Of a stretch of DNA of 64,000 bases, positions 42,391 through 49,975 are shown piece by piece. Positions within the stretch are counted from its first letter, which is position 1. Every line of letters starts with the position of its first letter. Source of the DNA: an uncultured Planctomycetota bacterium (GTDB lineage: Bacteria; Planctomycetota; Phycisphaerae; UBA1845; UTPLA1); assembly GCA_900696465.1 (NCBI GenBank), contig CAADGE010000048.1:310001-374000 (forward strand), given 5' to 3'. The notes below the pieces were generated by a model, which had not been told where the DNA came from, did not search any database, and saw only the letters and a list, made by a program, of their open reading frames with translations. The position numbers and the translations under genes are program-made.

Positions 42391-42651
42391 CTACTTCTTC
42401 TGTTCGATCGCGCGCTTACTCGGTTTGAATCCCACGGCCAGTGCAGCGAGGAGGAAGCCCCCGGCCAGGGCATAGTGCAGCACCGGCGCCTCGGACTTGA
42501 GCAATTCAATGTTCTCCGGCTGTACAGATGAATCGTTGATCTGCGCGGCGACCGGCAGGATCACTCCGAAGAGCACGGCGCCCAGCGCGACGACACCCGC
42601 GCACACACGTCGCCCGATTCGTCGGCCTATTACTGCTTCGTCATTCTGCAT
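42391..42651 (-). CDS. Small protein with two membrane segments, hypothetical
   Basis: An 86-residue protein with hydrophobic helices near residues 15-36 and 58-76, separated by a short polar loop (INDSSVQPENIELLKSE), and a basic C-terminus (KPSKRAIEQKK). It is the first gene of a three-gene unit with the two paralogous anchored proteins that follow. No family is recognised. A helper or anchor role for the two exported neighbours is only a guess from gene order. Confidence 0.58.
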   Translation of the reverse strand: MQNDEAVIGRRIGRRVCAGVVALGAVLFGVILPVAAQINDSSVQPENIELLKSEAPVLHYALAGGFLLAALAVGFKPSKRAIEQKK

Positions 42652-42740
42652 TTCAGCATTCTACCTCGACGTGTAGGTCATCGCAAATCGAACCCGAGCG
42701 AGCACGATACGCAACCTCGGCAATAGGTACGACTTCATAC

Positions 42741-43274
42741 TCAACACGGCGCTGCCTCCCAGCACTGCTCGAGCCGCCGGCTGATCTGAAGGAACCGTTC
42801 ACGTGGGATGGCGACCGTGTCCCAGCTTCGCGATAACTGCTTGGCGTACCGCGCATATTCCTCCACCGGAGCGAGCCAGAAACTGTACTGCCGCCCCGCC
42901 AGGGTAAATACATCCTGCTCGAACAATCCGTGCGTCGAATGGCCGTCCCCTGCCAGCCAGTAGCCGAATGCGAAAAACGAGGCATATTGCGAGCCGAAGA
43001 CCTCCTGCCACGACTGCATGTCGCGAACGTCCGCGCGGGTCACCCAGTTCTTCTGACGGCAATCCCCGTCCCTGCCGGACTTCAAGGTCTTTCGACCTTT
43101 GACATCGACAAGACAGGCCCGGCCGCATGGTGGATAGACGATGTAATCGAACGCCTTGGCCCCGAGCCGTGCCTTGACGTGATGTCGCACATCTTCGACG
43201 GCAACATACGGGGTGCCGCGGCGGTCCAGGTACTTCTCGAAAGCGATCTCGTAATGGCTGCGCCGAATACTCAC
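42741..43274 (-). CDS. HYExAFE-family nuclease-like protein
   Basis: A 177-residue protein that begins with the family-defining H7-Y8-E9-IAFE motif. A PD-(D/E)xK-like core follows: FDYIVYP with Asp43, and CLVDVKGRK with Asp57 and Lys59 in the expected D-x-K spacing. These residues would bind metal and cleave DNA or RNA if the assignment is right; the biochemical role is not established. The ATG overlaps the hisS stop as ATGA, so it is translated with histidyl-tRNA synthetase. A Cys-rich patch (CGRAC) follows the core. Confidence 0.8.
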   Translation of the reverse strand: MSIRRSHYEIAFEKYLDRRGTPYVAVEDVRHHVKARLGAKAFDYIVYPPCGRACLVDVKGRKTLKSGRDGDCRQKNWVTRADVRDMQSWQEVFGSQYASFFAFGYWLAGDGHSTHGLFEQDVFTLAGRQYSFWLAPVEEYARYAKQLSRSWDTVAIPRERFLQISRRLEQCWEAAPC

Positions 43275-44581
43275 CAGTCCTGCTCCAGCACCCGCCTCGG
43301 GTCGGCCAGCAGCTCATCGAGAGCGACCTCGCGCTCCTGCCCCCCCGCCATTCTCTTGATTCGTACGAGCTGCGGGTTGGTCGAATCAGCCCCCAGCATG
43401 ATCACCGCAGACACCCCCTTCTTGTCCGCCAGCTTGAGTTGCTTCCCGATCGCCTGCCAGGAATATGCGAACTCCGTTGGCACGCCCCGACGGCGCAGCC
43501 CCGCGACCACTCGCAGCAGCGTCGGCCGCAGACTTTCTTCAGCATCGAGGACGAAGACGACCTGTTGCTTACGGCCTGTCTGAAGCAGACCCTTCTCTTC
43601 AAGCAGCAGCGAGAGCACCACGTCGCCCATGCCAAAGCCGACGGCCGGCTCTCGAGACTTGCCCATCTTGCCGAGCAGATCGTCATAACGCCCCCCGCCG
43701 CAGATGGCTCGTTCCTTTTCGCTGCGATCGTAGAACTCAAACACCGGCCCGGTGTAGTAGGCAAGTCCGCGCACAACGCGGAAATCAATTCTACAGAATT
43801 CTGTAATTCCAAAATTAGCGAGCAGTTCCATCAGGCGGCGCGTCTCTGCAGCGGCCTCGCGCAGCTCTTTCGAATTCCGACCGCCCGGAAGCGATTCCAC
43901 GGCATCGAGGTCTGAGGAAGACATCATGTCGCGCAGTTGCGCGCTGAGCAGGTGCGAACCGAATGCCGTGTCCCAATGCCGATCAAATTCCACCGGATCG
44001 AGCTTGCCGAACTTATCCATCAGCGCGTACGCCACGCCATGACGATCCTCCGGGATACCTGCTGCGTTGAGCATCGCAGCCATGAGGCGCCGATTGCTGA
44101 TGTGCACCGCGAAGTCCGCAGACGTGAGTCCCAGCTCGCGCAGCGCCTCGACCCCGACAAGAATCACCTCGGCATCGGCCACCACGTCCGCAGACCCGAT
44201 CACGTCCACATTCCACTGGAAAAATTCCCGCAGCCGCCCTCGCTGGACGTTCTCACCGCGAAACAGCGTCGGGATACAGAACCACTTGATCGGCTTGGGC
44301 AACGCATTGATCCTGGCTGCCACCATGCGCGCCAGTGTCGGCGTCATCTCCGGGCGAAGAGCCAGCTCGCGGCCGCCGCTGTCAGTAAGCCGGTAGAGTT
44401 GTCCAACGAGTTCCTCACCGCTCTTTTCGCGATAGAGATCGAGGTACTCCAGCGTCGGGCCGTCATATTCCTCGAAACCATGGCGAATGGAAACGTCCCG
44501 CCAAACGTCGAAGATGCGGCGGATCGGCGCCAGCAGCTCCGGGTACAGATCACGTGTGCCTTTGACAGGTGGTATCTTCAT
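43271..44581 (-). CDS. hisS: Histidyl-tRNA synthetase
   Basis: A 436-residue class II aminoacyl-tRNA synthetase that charges tRNA-His. The opening is PPVKGTRDLYPE, motif 2 LALRPEMTPTLARM, with FFQWNVDVIG. The histidine-binding blocks are RGLAYYTGPVFE and AICGGGRYDDLL, motif 3 is VGFGMGD, and a C-terminal anticodon-binding domain runs from about residue 335. Length and motifs are ordinary. The gene overlaps the downstream HYExAFE gene by 4 bases and is divergent from rsmD with 62 bases between, so both starts share a short control region. Confidence 0.97.
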   Translation of the reverse strand: MKIPPVKGTRDLYPELLAPIRRIFDVWRDVSIRHGFEEYDGPTLEYLDLYREKSGEELVGQLYRLTDSGGRELALRPEMTPTLARMVAARINALPKPIKWFCIPTLFRGENVQRGRLREFFQWNVDVIGSADVVADAEVILVGVEALRELGLTSADFAVHISNRRLMAAMLNAAGIPEDRHGVAYALMDKFGKLDPVEFDRHWDTAFGSHLLSAQLRDMMSSSDLDAVESLPGGRNSKELREAAAETRRLMELLANFGITEFCRIDFRVVRGLAYYTGPVFEFYDRSEKERAICGGGRYDDLLGKMGKSREPAVGFGMGDVVLSLLLEEKGLLQTGRKQQVVFVLDAEESLRPTLLRVVAGLRRRGVPTEFAYSWQAIGKQLKLADKKGVSAVIMLGADSTNPQLVRIKRMAGGQEREVALDELLADPRRVLEQDW

Positions 44582-44643
44582 GTGCGCGCGATTCTAAAAA
44601 CCCCTGTCGGGTGCGTCAAAGTTTGATTGGATATACTCCCGCC

Positions 44644-45255
44644 ATGCGCGTGATCGCCGGTGCATACCGTGGAAGACAGCTTGAAGCCCCACCGGGACTG
44701 GGAACGCGGCCGATTCTCGACCGCGTCAAGGTCGCCCTCTTTGACTGGCTCGGCTCACGGCTGGCCATGCCCGGCGTCCTGCCGCCGATTTGTGTGCTCG
44801 ATCTCTTCTGCGGTGGCGGCAGTCTCGGCATCGAGTCCCTGTCGCGCGGTGCGTCTCACTGCACGTTCGTCGAGCAGGACCGCACGGCCATCGCCTGTCT
44901 TCACAGGAACCTGGACTCACTCGGAATCGGACAGGCGCAGGCCCGCGTTCTCTGCGAACCTGCCCAGAGATTTCGCGCCTCCCCCCCGCCGCCGGCCACA
45001 TGCTACGACGTCGTCTTTCTCGATCCGCCCTACTCCTTCTCGGAGAATCTCGGACCCGATGCGGTTATGTTCCGATTGCTCTCGCGCCTCGGCGAGTCCG
45101 ACACAGTCTCCTCGCATACCCTCGCCCTGTGGCGCCACGATGCCAAAATCATGCTCCCGTCGATGGTTCCCGGCGGATGGCAGTCGTCGCAGCGCCGCGT
45201 CTGGGGTAGCATGGCCATCACCATGATCGTGCGATCCTCGCAGGTGTCACCGTGA
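44644..45255 (+). CDS. rsmD: 16S rRNA (guanine966-N2)-methyltransferase
   Basis: A 203-residue RsmD-type enzyme. The opening is MRVIAGAYRGRQLEAP, then TRPILDRVKVALFDWL. SAM motif I is VLDLFCGGGSLGIESLSRGA, with the acidic partner in FVEQDRTA. The catalytic motif is FLDPPYS (DPPY). It methylates G966 of 16S rRNA in the assembled small subunit. The ATG at 44644 matches the family start; the open extension to 44569 overlaps the hisS promoter side. The stop overlaps the next gene start as GTGA. Confidence 0.92.
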   Translation: MRVIAGAYRGRQLEAPPGLGTRPILDRVKVALFDWLGSRLAMPGVLPPICVLDLFCGGGSLGIESLSRGASHCTFVEQDRTAIACLHRNLDSLGIGQAQARVLCEPAQRFRASPPPPATCYDVVFLDPPYSFSENLGPDAVMFRLLSRLGESDTVSSHTLALWRHDAKIMLPSMVPGGWQSSQRRVWGSMAITMIVRSSQVSP

Positions 45256-46535
45256 CCAGCCCAGCGCCCGAAGATCACGCTTCAAGTGGCCCGACGCGCC
45301 GTTCGCCTCCGCCGCGACTCACCATGGAAGAAGCGGCCCTGACCGTCGTACGCGCCCTTCAGGAGGCCGGCCATATCGCATACTTCGCTGGCGGCTGTGT
45401 ACGCGACATGGTCATGGGGCAGACGCCGACCGATTACGACGTTGCCACCTCTGCCCAACCGGACCAGGTATCGGCTATCCTTCGCCGCACGCGAAAAGTC
45501 GGTGCCAAGTTCGGCGTCGTTCTGGCCCGTATCAGCGGCCACGATATTGAAATCGCCACGTTCCGACGCGACCTGGATTATCAGGATGGTCGTCGGCCCT
45601 CCGCCGTCGAATTCACCGACGCCCGTGAGGATGCGATCCGGCGCGATTTCACCATCAATGGCATGTTCTACGACCCCATCCGACGCGAACTGGTCGACTT
45701 CGTCGGCGGGCGTGCAGACATCGAGGCCCGGATCATCCGCGCCATAGGCGATCCGCATCGTCGCTTCGCAGAAGATCATCTGCGCCTGTTACGAGCCATC
45801 CGCTTTGCGGCTCGTTTTGATTATCGCATTGATCCCGACACCTGGTCGGCCATGCAGCGCCATGCGCCGCAGCTCGTGAAGATCAGTCCGGAACGGATCC
45901 GCGAAGAATTGGACATGATGCTCAGTCATCGCGGCCGTGCCAGGGCCTTTCGAGACCTTCGCGACAGCGGTGTGCTGCGGTATCTCTGGCCCACGGCGGA
46001 GCGTCTGCTTCCCAGGGCCGATGAAATTCTCGCCTTGCTCTCCGCTTTACCGGAAGACACCGGCCTCGAACTGTGCTTGGCGATCATGCTGCTCGATTAT
46101 CACGACGCCGACGTGGGTGAGGTCTGTGACGCACTGCGTTGCAGCAATGACACTCGAAGAGAAATAACCTGGCTGATTCAACATGCTCCTGCGCTCGACG
46201 ATCCGGATCGACTCACCCTGGCGGACCTGAAGCTGCTGATGGCCGACCGCGCATTCGACAGATTGGTCACCCTGCTAGCGGCGAGATTGACGGCAACCGG
46301 CCAGCCCATGACCGCGCACCAGGTACTCACGGCCCGCATTCGCGCGATCGATCCGGCAGAGGTATCCCCCCCGCCGCTGCTGAGCGGCCGCGATCTGAGT
46401 GAACTGGGCGTCCCACCGGGTCCTCTTTACAAGAAGGTGCTCGATCGCGTGTATTATGCCCAGCTCAACCGTGACGTCGCTGATCGCGAGTCGGCCCTTC
46501 GCATGGCTCGCGAACTGATCGCCTCGGCAATTTAA
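45252..46535 (+). CDS. tRNA nucleotidyltransferase (CCA-adding) / poly(A) polymerase family
   Basis: A 427-residue class II nucleotidyltransferase. The head domain has YFAGGCVRDMVMG, then the metal Asp pair in TDYDVATSA and RRDFTINGMFYDP. The neck contains RAIRFAARFDYRIDP and the ERIREELDMML block. The GTG start overlaps the rsmD stop. It probably adds or repairs CCA on tRNA 3' ends; poly(A) polymerase cannot be excluded by eye. The tRNA-Leu gene at 49346 lacks an encoded CCA, so such an enzyme is required here. Confidence 0.92.
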   Translation: MTSPAPEDHASSGPTRRSPPPRLTMEEAALTVVRALQEAGHIAYFAGGCVRDMVMGQTPTDYDVATSAQPDQVSAILRRTRKVGAKFGVVLARISGHDIEIATFRRDLDYQDGRRPSAVEFTDAREDAIRRDFTINGMFYDPIRRELVDFVGGRADIEARIIRAIGDPHRRFAEDHLRLLRAIRFAARFDYRIDPDTWSAMQRHAPQLVKISPERIREELDMMLSHRGRARAFRDLRDSGVLRYLWPTAERLLPRADEILALLSALPEDTGLELCLAIMLLDYHDADVGEVCDALRCSNDTRREITWLIQHAPALDDPDRLTLADLKLLMADRAFDRLVTLLAARLTATGQPMTAHQVLTARIRAIDPAEVSPPPLLSGRDLSELGVPPGPLYKKVLDRVYYAQLNRDVADRESALRMARELIASAI

Positions 46536-46574
46536 AAAACGGCAACTGATCGGAGAACGGGAGGATCGCATCAC

Positions 46575-47960
46575 ATGCTGCAGTCCATGCAACTCAGCCC
46601 ACGGCGCGGCCGCTATCTCGAATTCTGCCTGATTCCGCTGGCCGCCGTGCTGCTGTCCGGCTGCGCCCGGCAGGGCGATCCTGTTATCCACGAAATGCTT
46701 GCCGAAGTTTCCGAGCAGAACATCCGGTCCCATGTCCGACGGCTTGCCGAGTTCGGCACGCGTCATACCCTGAGCGAGACTGACAGCGACACACGGGGAA
46801 TCGGCGCCGCCCGTCGCTGGATCCATCAGCAGTTCGAGACCTACCGAACCGAGAGCGGTGGTCGCCTGCGCGTCGAATCGCAATCCTTCATCCAGCCCGC
46901 CGACGGCCGGCGAATTACTCGCGACGTGGAAATCATCAACGTCATCGCCACGCTGCCCGGCGAGGATCCTGCGAAGGACCCTCGTGTCTTCGTCGTGAGC
47001 GGGCATTACGACTCCATCTGCAGCGACCCGACCGATCATCTGTGTGATGCACCCGGCGCCAATGATGATGCCAGCGGCGTGGCAGCCGTGCTGGAGATGG
47101 CACGTGTCATGTCGAAACGGCGATTCCGTGCCACGCTCGTTTTCGCCGCAGTCGCTGGCGAGGAGCAGGGGCTATTTGGTTCTCGCTACATGGCCGCAAG
47201 ATATCGCGACGAAGGCGTTCAGATCGCGGGCATGTTCACCAACGACATCATTGGTAACACCCTCGGCCAGAACGGCATACGCAATCGGTCACAGGTACGC
47301 GTTTTTTCCGAGGGTGTCCCCGTCATCGAGTCCAGCCAGGATGCCCGGCAGATCCGCCTCGCCACCGGCAACGAAAACGACTCCCCGGCCCGTCAGCTCG
47401 CCCGATATGTGGACGAGATATGCAAACAATACCTGCCGGGCTTCGAAGTCCTGCTCGTCTGGCGTCGCGATCGCTTCCTGCGCGGCGGAGACCACACCGC
47501 ATTTTCCGAACAGGGCTACCCGGCCATCCGCCTTACCGAGGTGAATGAAGACTATCGCCGCCAGCATCAGAACGTTCGTCTCGAAGACGGCATTCAGTAC
47601 GGCGATCTGCCGGACTTCGTGGATGACGGCTACATCACGCAGGTCACGAAGGTCAATCTGGCGGCACTCGCATCACTCGCCCTCGCTCCCCCGCCGCCAC
47701 AGAAGCTGCGCGTTCTGACGACGAAACTTGAGCACACCACCACACTCCAATGGGAAATCCCGAACGACGACGACCTGTCCGGCTACGAGATCGTCTGGCG
47801 GGAGACCACCGCCCCACGATGGCAGCATTCGCAGTTTGTCGGCATCCAGACTGGTTGTGTTCACCCCCTGAGCAAGGACAATTACATCTTCGGCGTCCGC
47901 GCCGTCGGCAAGAACGGTCATAAGAGTGTCGTCGCCTACCCCCTGCCGGCCCGTGAATAA
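46575..47960 (+). CDS. M28-family zinc metallopeptidase, lipoprotein
   Basis: A 461-residue exported enzyme. The signal peptide ends in the lipobox LLSGC (Cys about residue 30). The M28 core is VSGHYDS (zinc His and Asp), APGANDDASGVAAVLE (bridging Asp) and AGEEQGLFGS (catalytic and zinc Glu), with the last zinc His in RGGDHTAFSEQGYPA. The C-terminal 90 residues form a fibronectin-III-like module (KLRVLTTKLEHTTTLQWEIP). It should cleave peptides at the outer face of a membrane, probably as an aminopeptidase. GGGAGG lies about 10 bases before the ATG. Confidence 0.92.
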   Translation: MLQSMQLSPRRGRYLEFCLIPLAAVLLSGCARQGDPVIHEMLAEVSEQNIRSHVRRLAEFGTRHTLSETDSDTRGIGAARRWIHQQFETYRTESGGRLRVESQSFIQPADGRRITRDVEIINVIATLPGEDPAKDPRVFVVSGHYDSICSDPTDHLCDAPGANDDASGVAAVLEMARVMSKRRFRATLVFAAVAGEEQGLFGSRYMAARYRDEGVQIAGMFTNDIIGNTLGQNGIRNRSQVRVFSEGVPVIESSQDARQIRLATGNENDSPARQLARYVDEICKQYLPGFEVLLVWRRDRFLRGGDHTAFSEQGYPAIRLTEVNEDYRRQHQNVRLEDGIQYGDLPDFVDDGYITQVTKVNLAALASLALAPPPPQKLRVLTTKLEHTTTLQWEIPNDDDLSGYEIVWRETTAPRWQHSQFVGIQTGCVHPLSKDNYIFGVRAVGKNGHKSVVAYPLPARE

Positions 47961-48028
47961 CTGTAGTCAGCCGTCCTGTGAACACATCTTTTTTCAGGAA
48001 CAATGGTTATGGGAATCTTGTGTGTAAG

Positions 48029-48059
48029 TTGATATCCCCCCCTGCTTGTGGAATACAAT
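48029..48059 (+). promoter_or_regulatory. Putative promoter of the cohesin/dockerin-like gene
   Basis: TTGATA (48029-48034) and TACAAT (48054-48059) are good element matches but have a 19-base spacer, longer than optimal. They lie about 85 bases before the ATG. Confidence 0.4.
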
Positions 48060-48142
48060 CAAAGGATGTCGAGCCGGTGAGGCCGCGACCCGCCCGGGCC
48101 TCAGGATTGAAGCGTACCTTCTCCCCTTATCAGTGAGTGGAC

Positions 48143-49240
48143 ATGACAACCCAGTCTCGAAGAGGATCGTTCCGCGCCGCACGCGCTTCCGTTACGCCAT
48201 TGCTGCTTCTCTGCGTACTTTCAAACATCGGACCCGCTGGCATGCTTCGGGCAGATACCACCGCGCCACGCGGTGATGCCCAGACGAATGTCCTGTACTT
48301 GACGACCGATACCTGCCCGGATGAGTTCACCGACACGCTGTACGTTGAGCTCCGAATGGAAAACCTCGACCAATTGATCACCGGCGTTCAGGCCTTCCTC
48401 CAGTTTGATCCGTCAGTCCTTTCCTTCAATGGGGTCGCAAGCTGTTATACGAAATGCGAGGAACCCTTCGACGCCCCCTGCGGTCAAGGACCCTTCCAGC
48501 TGCATTTCCCATCCAACATTGCCAGCGCCAGCGTCTTCACCGGTGCCCAGCCGGGTCAGCTCAACATCACCGCCTCAACGAGCTTCTTCGGTGACTGCAC
48601 CGATCCGACGCAGGCCGACGCACTGCTTGCCATACTCGTCTTTGACATTCTTGCCGAAGACGATTGCACCACCACCACCGTTACGTTCCGGGACTACGGC
48701 GGCCTTAATTCGCAATTCAGCTATCAGGGCAATCCCGTTCCCACCACACTGCGTGATACCGGCCTCATCGCGCTGCGCGGCGAACCCATCATGATCGAAT
48801 CATCCACACCGAGCATCGATCGCTGCGAAGGCGGAGAGGCCGTTTTCGAAGTTGCACTCACCGGATGCGGCCCGTTCACCTATCAGTGGTCGAAGGACGA
48901 TGTCCCGCTCGAAGAAGACGAAGACATCTCCGGTGTCCAGGGACCGTTGCTAATAATCAGCACGCTCACTGCGTCCGCAACAGGCGACTACACCTGCCGT
49001 ATCAGCTCGCCTTGCGGCGAGCTGACGACGACGCCGGCGACTCTTGTCATTCACGCTTCCGGAAGTGGAGATACGAATCTCGATACGGTGGTGGACGGTC
49101 TGGATATTCAGGATTTCCTCTATCACCTGCTGAGCGGTACGCCGGCCTCGGCGTCATACTGTGCCGCAGACATGAATCACAACGGCTTGGTCGAGCAGTC
49201 TGACGTCGAACCCTTCATCAATCTGCTCCTGGCGCAGTGA
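48143..49240 (+). CDS. Exported protein with cohesin-like, Ig-like and dockerin-like modules
   Basis: A 365-residue protein. There is a signal peptide (LLLLCVLSNIGPAGM, cleavage near RADTT). A cohesin-like beta domain (about residues 45-200; TLYVELRMENL, then VQAFLQFDPSVLSF) follows, then an Ig-like domain (about 225-305; CGPFTYQWSKDDVPL, TGDYTCRI). The C-terminus is a dockerin-like pair of calcium loops (DTNLDTVVDGLDIQDFL and DMNHNGLVEQSDVEPF). It is presumably secreted or surface-attached. The ATG at 48143 was chosen over a GTG two codons earlier. Such arrangements are frequent in Planctomycetota. Confidence 0.82.
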   Translation: MTTQSRRGSFRAARASVTPLLLLCVLSNIGPAGMLRADTTAPRGDAQTNVLYLTTDTCPDEFTDTLYVELRMENLDQLITGVQAFLQFDPSVLSFNGVASCYTKCEEPFDAPCGQGPFQLHFPSNIASASVFTGAQPGQLNITASTSFFGDCTDPTQADALLAILVFDILAEDDCTTTTVTFRDYGGLNSQFSYQGNPVPTTLRDTGLIALRGEPIMIESSTPSIDRCEGGEAVFEVALTGCGPFTYQWSKDDVPLEEDEDISGVQGPLLIISTLTASATGDYTCRISSPCGELTTTPATLVIHASGSGDTNLDTVVDGLDIQDFLYHLLSGTPASASYCAADMNHNGLVEQSDVEPFINLLLAQ

Positions 49241-49345
49241 TCCACAGGAACAATCTCGTTTTGTCAGTCGTCGTTTGGACGTTTTGAGCCGGTCCAACTG
49301 GGACGCTTGTACGTCCGCCCGACAAAAGATCGATCGGAAGATGAA

Positions 49346-49429
49346 TGCCGAAGGTGGGAATCGAACCCACACCCCCTTGCGGGGACCGGATTTTGAATCC
49401 GGCGCGTCTGCCAGTTCCGCCACTTCGGC
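49346..49429 (-). tRNA. tRNA-Leu, anticodon CAA
   Basis: An 84-nt cloverleaf on the minus strand. The acceptor stem is GCCGAAG/CTTCGGC, with discriminator A at 49346. The D-arm carries GGCAGACGCG, the anticodon stem is CCGGA/TCCGG around loop TTCAAAA (anticodon CAA, reading UUG), the long variable arm is CCCCGCAAGGGG, and the T-arm is GTGGGTTCGATTCCCAC. The terminal CCA is not encoded. Confidence 0.97.
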
Positions 49430-49975
49430 GTTCGCGCAATCCCGATCTCAGGTATCGATTCTCCAATCCGAGGATTGCGATTCAGATCGTAACTTTCGAG
49501 CTGAAGGCGGGCAAGACCGATCGCATGGATGCCAAGGCGCACGAAGTCGCGACAATTCGGCCCGGCTTCGAGAGTTGCGTCGCGTCGGGCCGCACAACGG
49601 ACCTGTGAGTTAACGATTGCAAAGATCGCGCAAGTATCCCGTGAAGAGTCCGAAAAGTCTGCGGTGTGCGCTTCATTTTCGATCGGAATCTGGTAGAATG
49701 ATTAGACAGTAAAGTGCCTCACCCCAACCGGGGATTCTATGGAGGGGCCCCGACCTGCTCCCCCGCTGCCGGGGCCATCATTGAGATGGCTCATCCGACG
49801 GTGTAAGTCCGGCATGAGCGCAACCGGGTTCATCGTACAAGTTGCGAATCCGCGGAGGATGCGTCAGGCCATGTCACGAGCGAGCCGAGGCACCATGCAG
49901 GTGTGGAATCACAGGATCAACCCAATCGCGTCAGCTCCGAACCCCCAACCGTAAGAGCTCGAGGAGAAAGTTAAG
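49430..49975 (+). other. Intergenic/leader region of the giant exported protein gene
   Basis: No supportable gene in 545 bases. Next to the tRNA lies an 8-bp inverted repeat (49435-49442 with 49472-49479). An extended -10 promoter candidate (TGG followed by TAGAAT at 49694-49699) is followed by hairpins at 49722-49733 (CCCC/GGGG) and about 49746-49777 (GGCCCCG/CGGGGCC). A 5' leader of about 270 bases would result. A small frame starting at 49739 lacks any coding signature. Confidence 0.5.

Noticed and set aside
49739-49975. Cyclic-di-GMP riboswitch or small peptide gene before the giant exported protein
   Set aside because: Conserved riboswitch segments were not seen, and the 71-codon frame lacks a ribosome site and family features.
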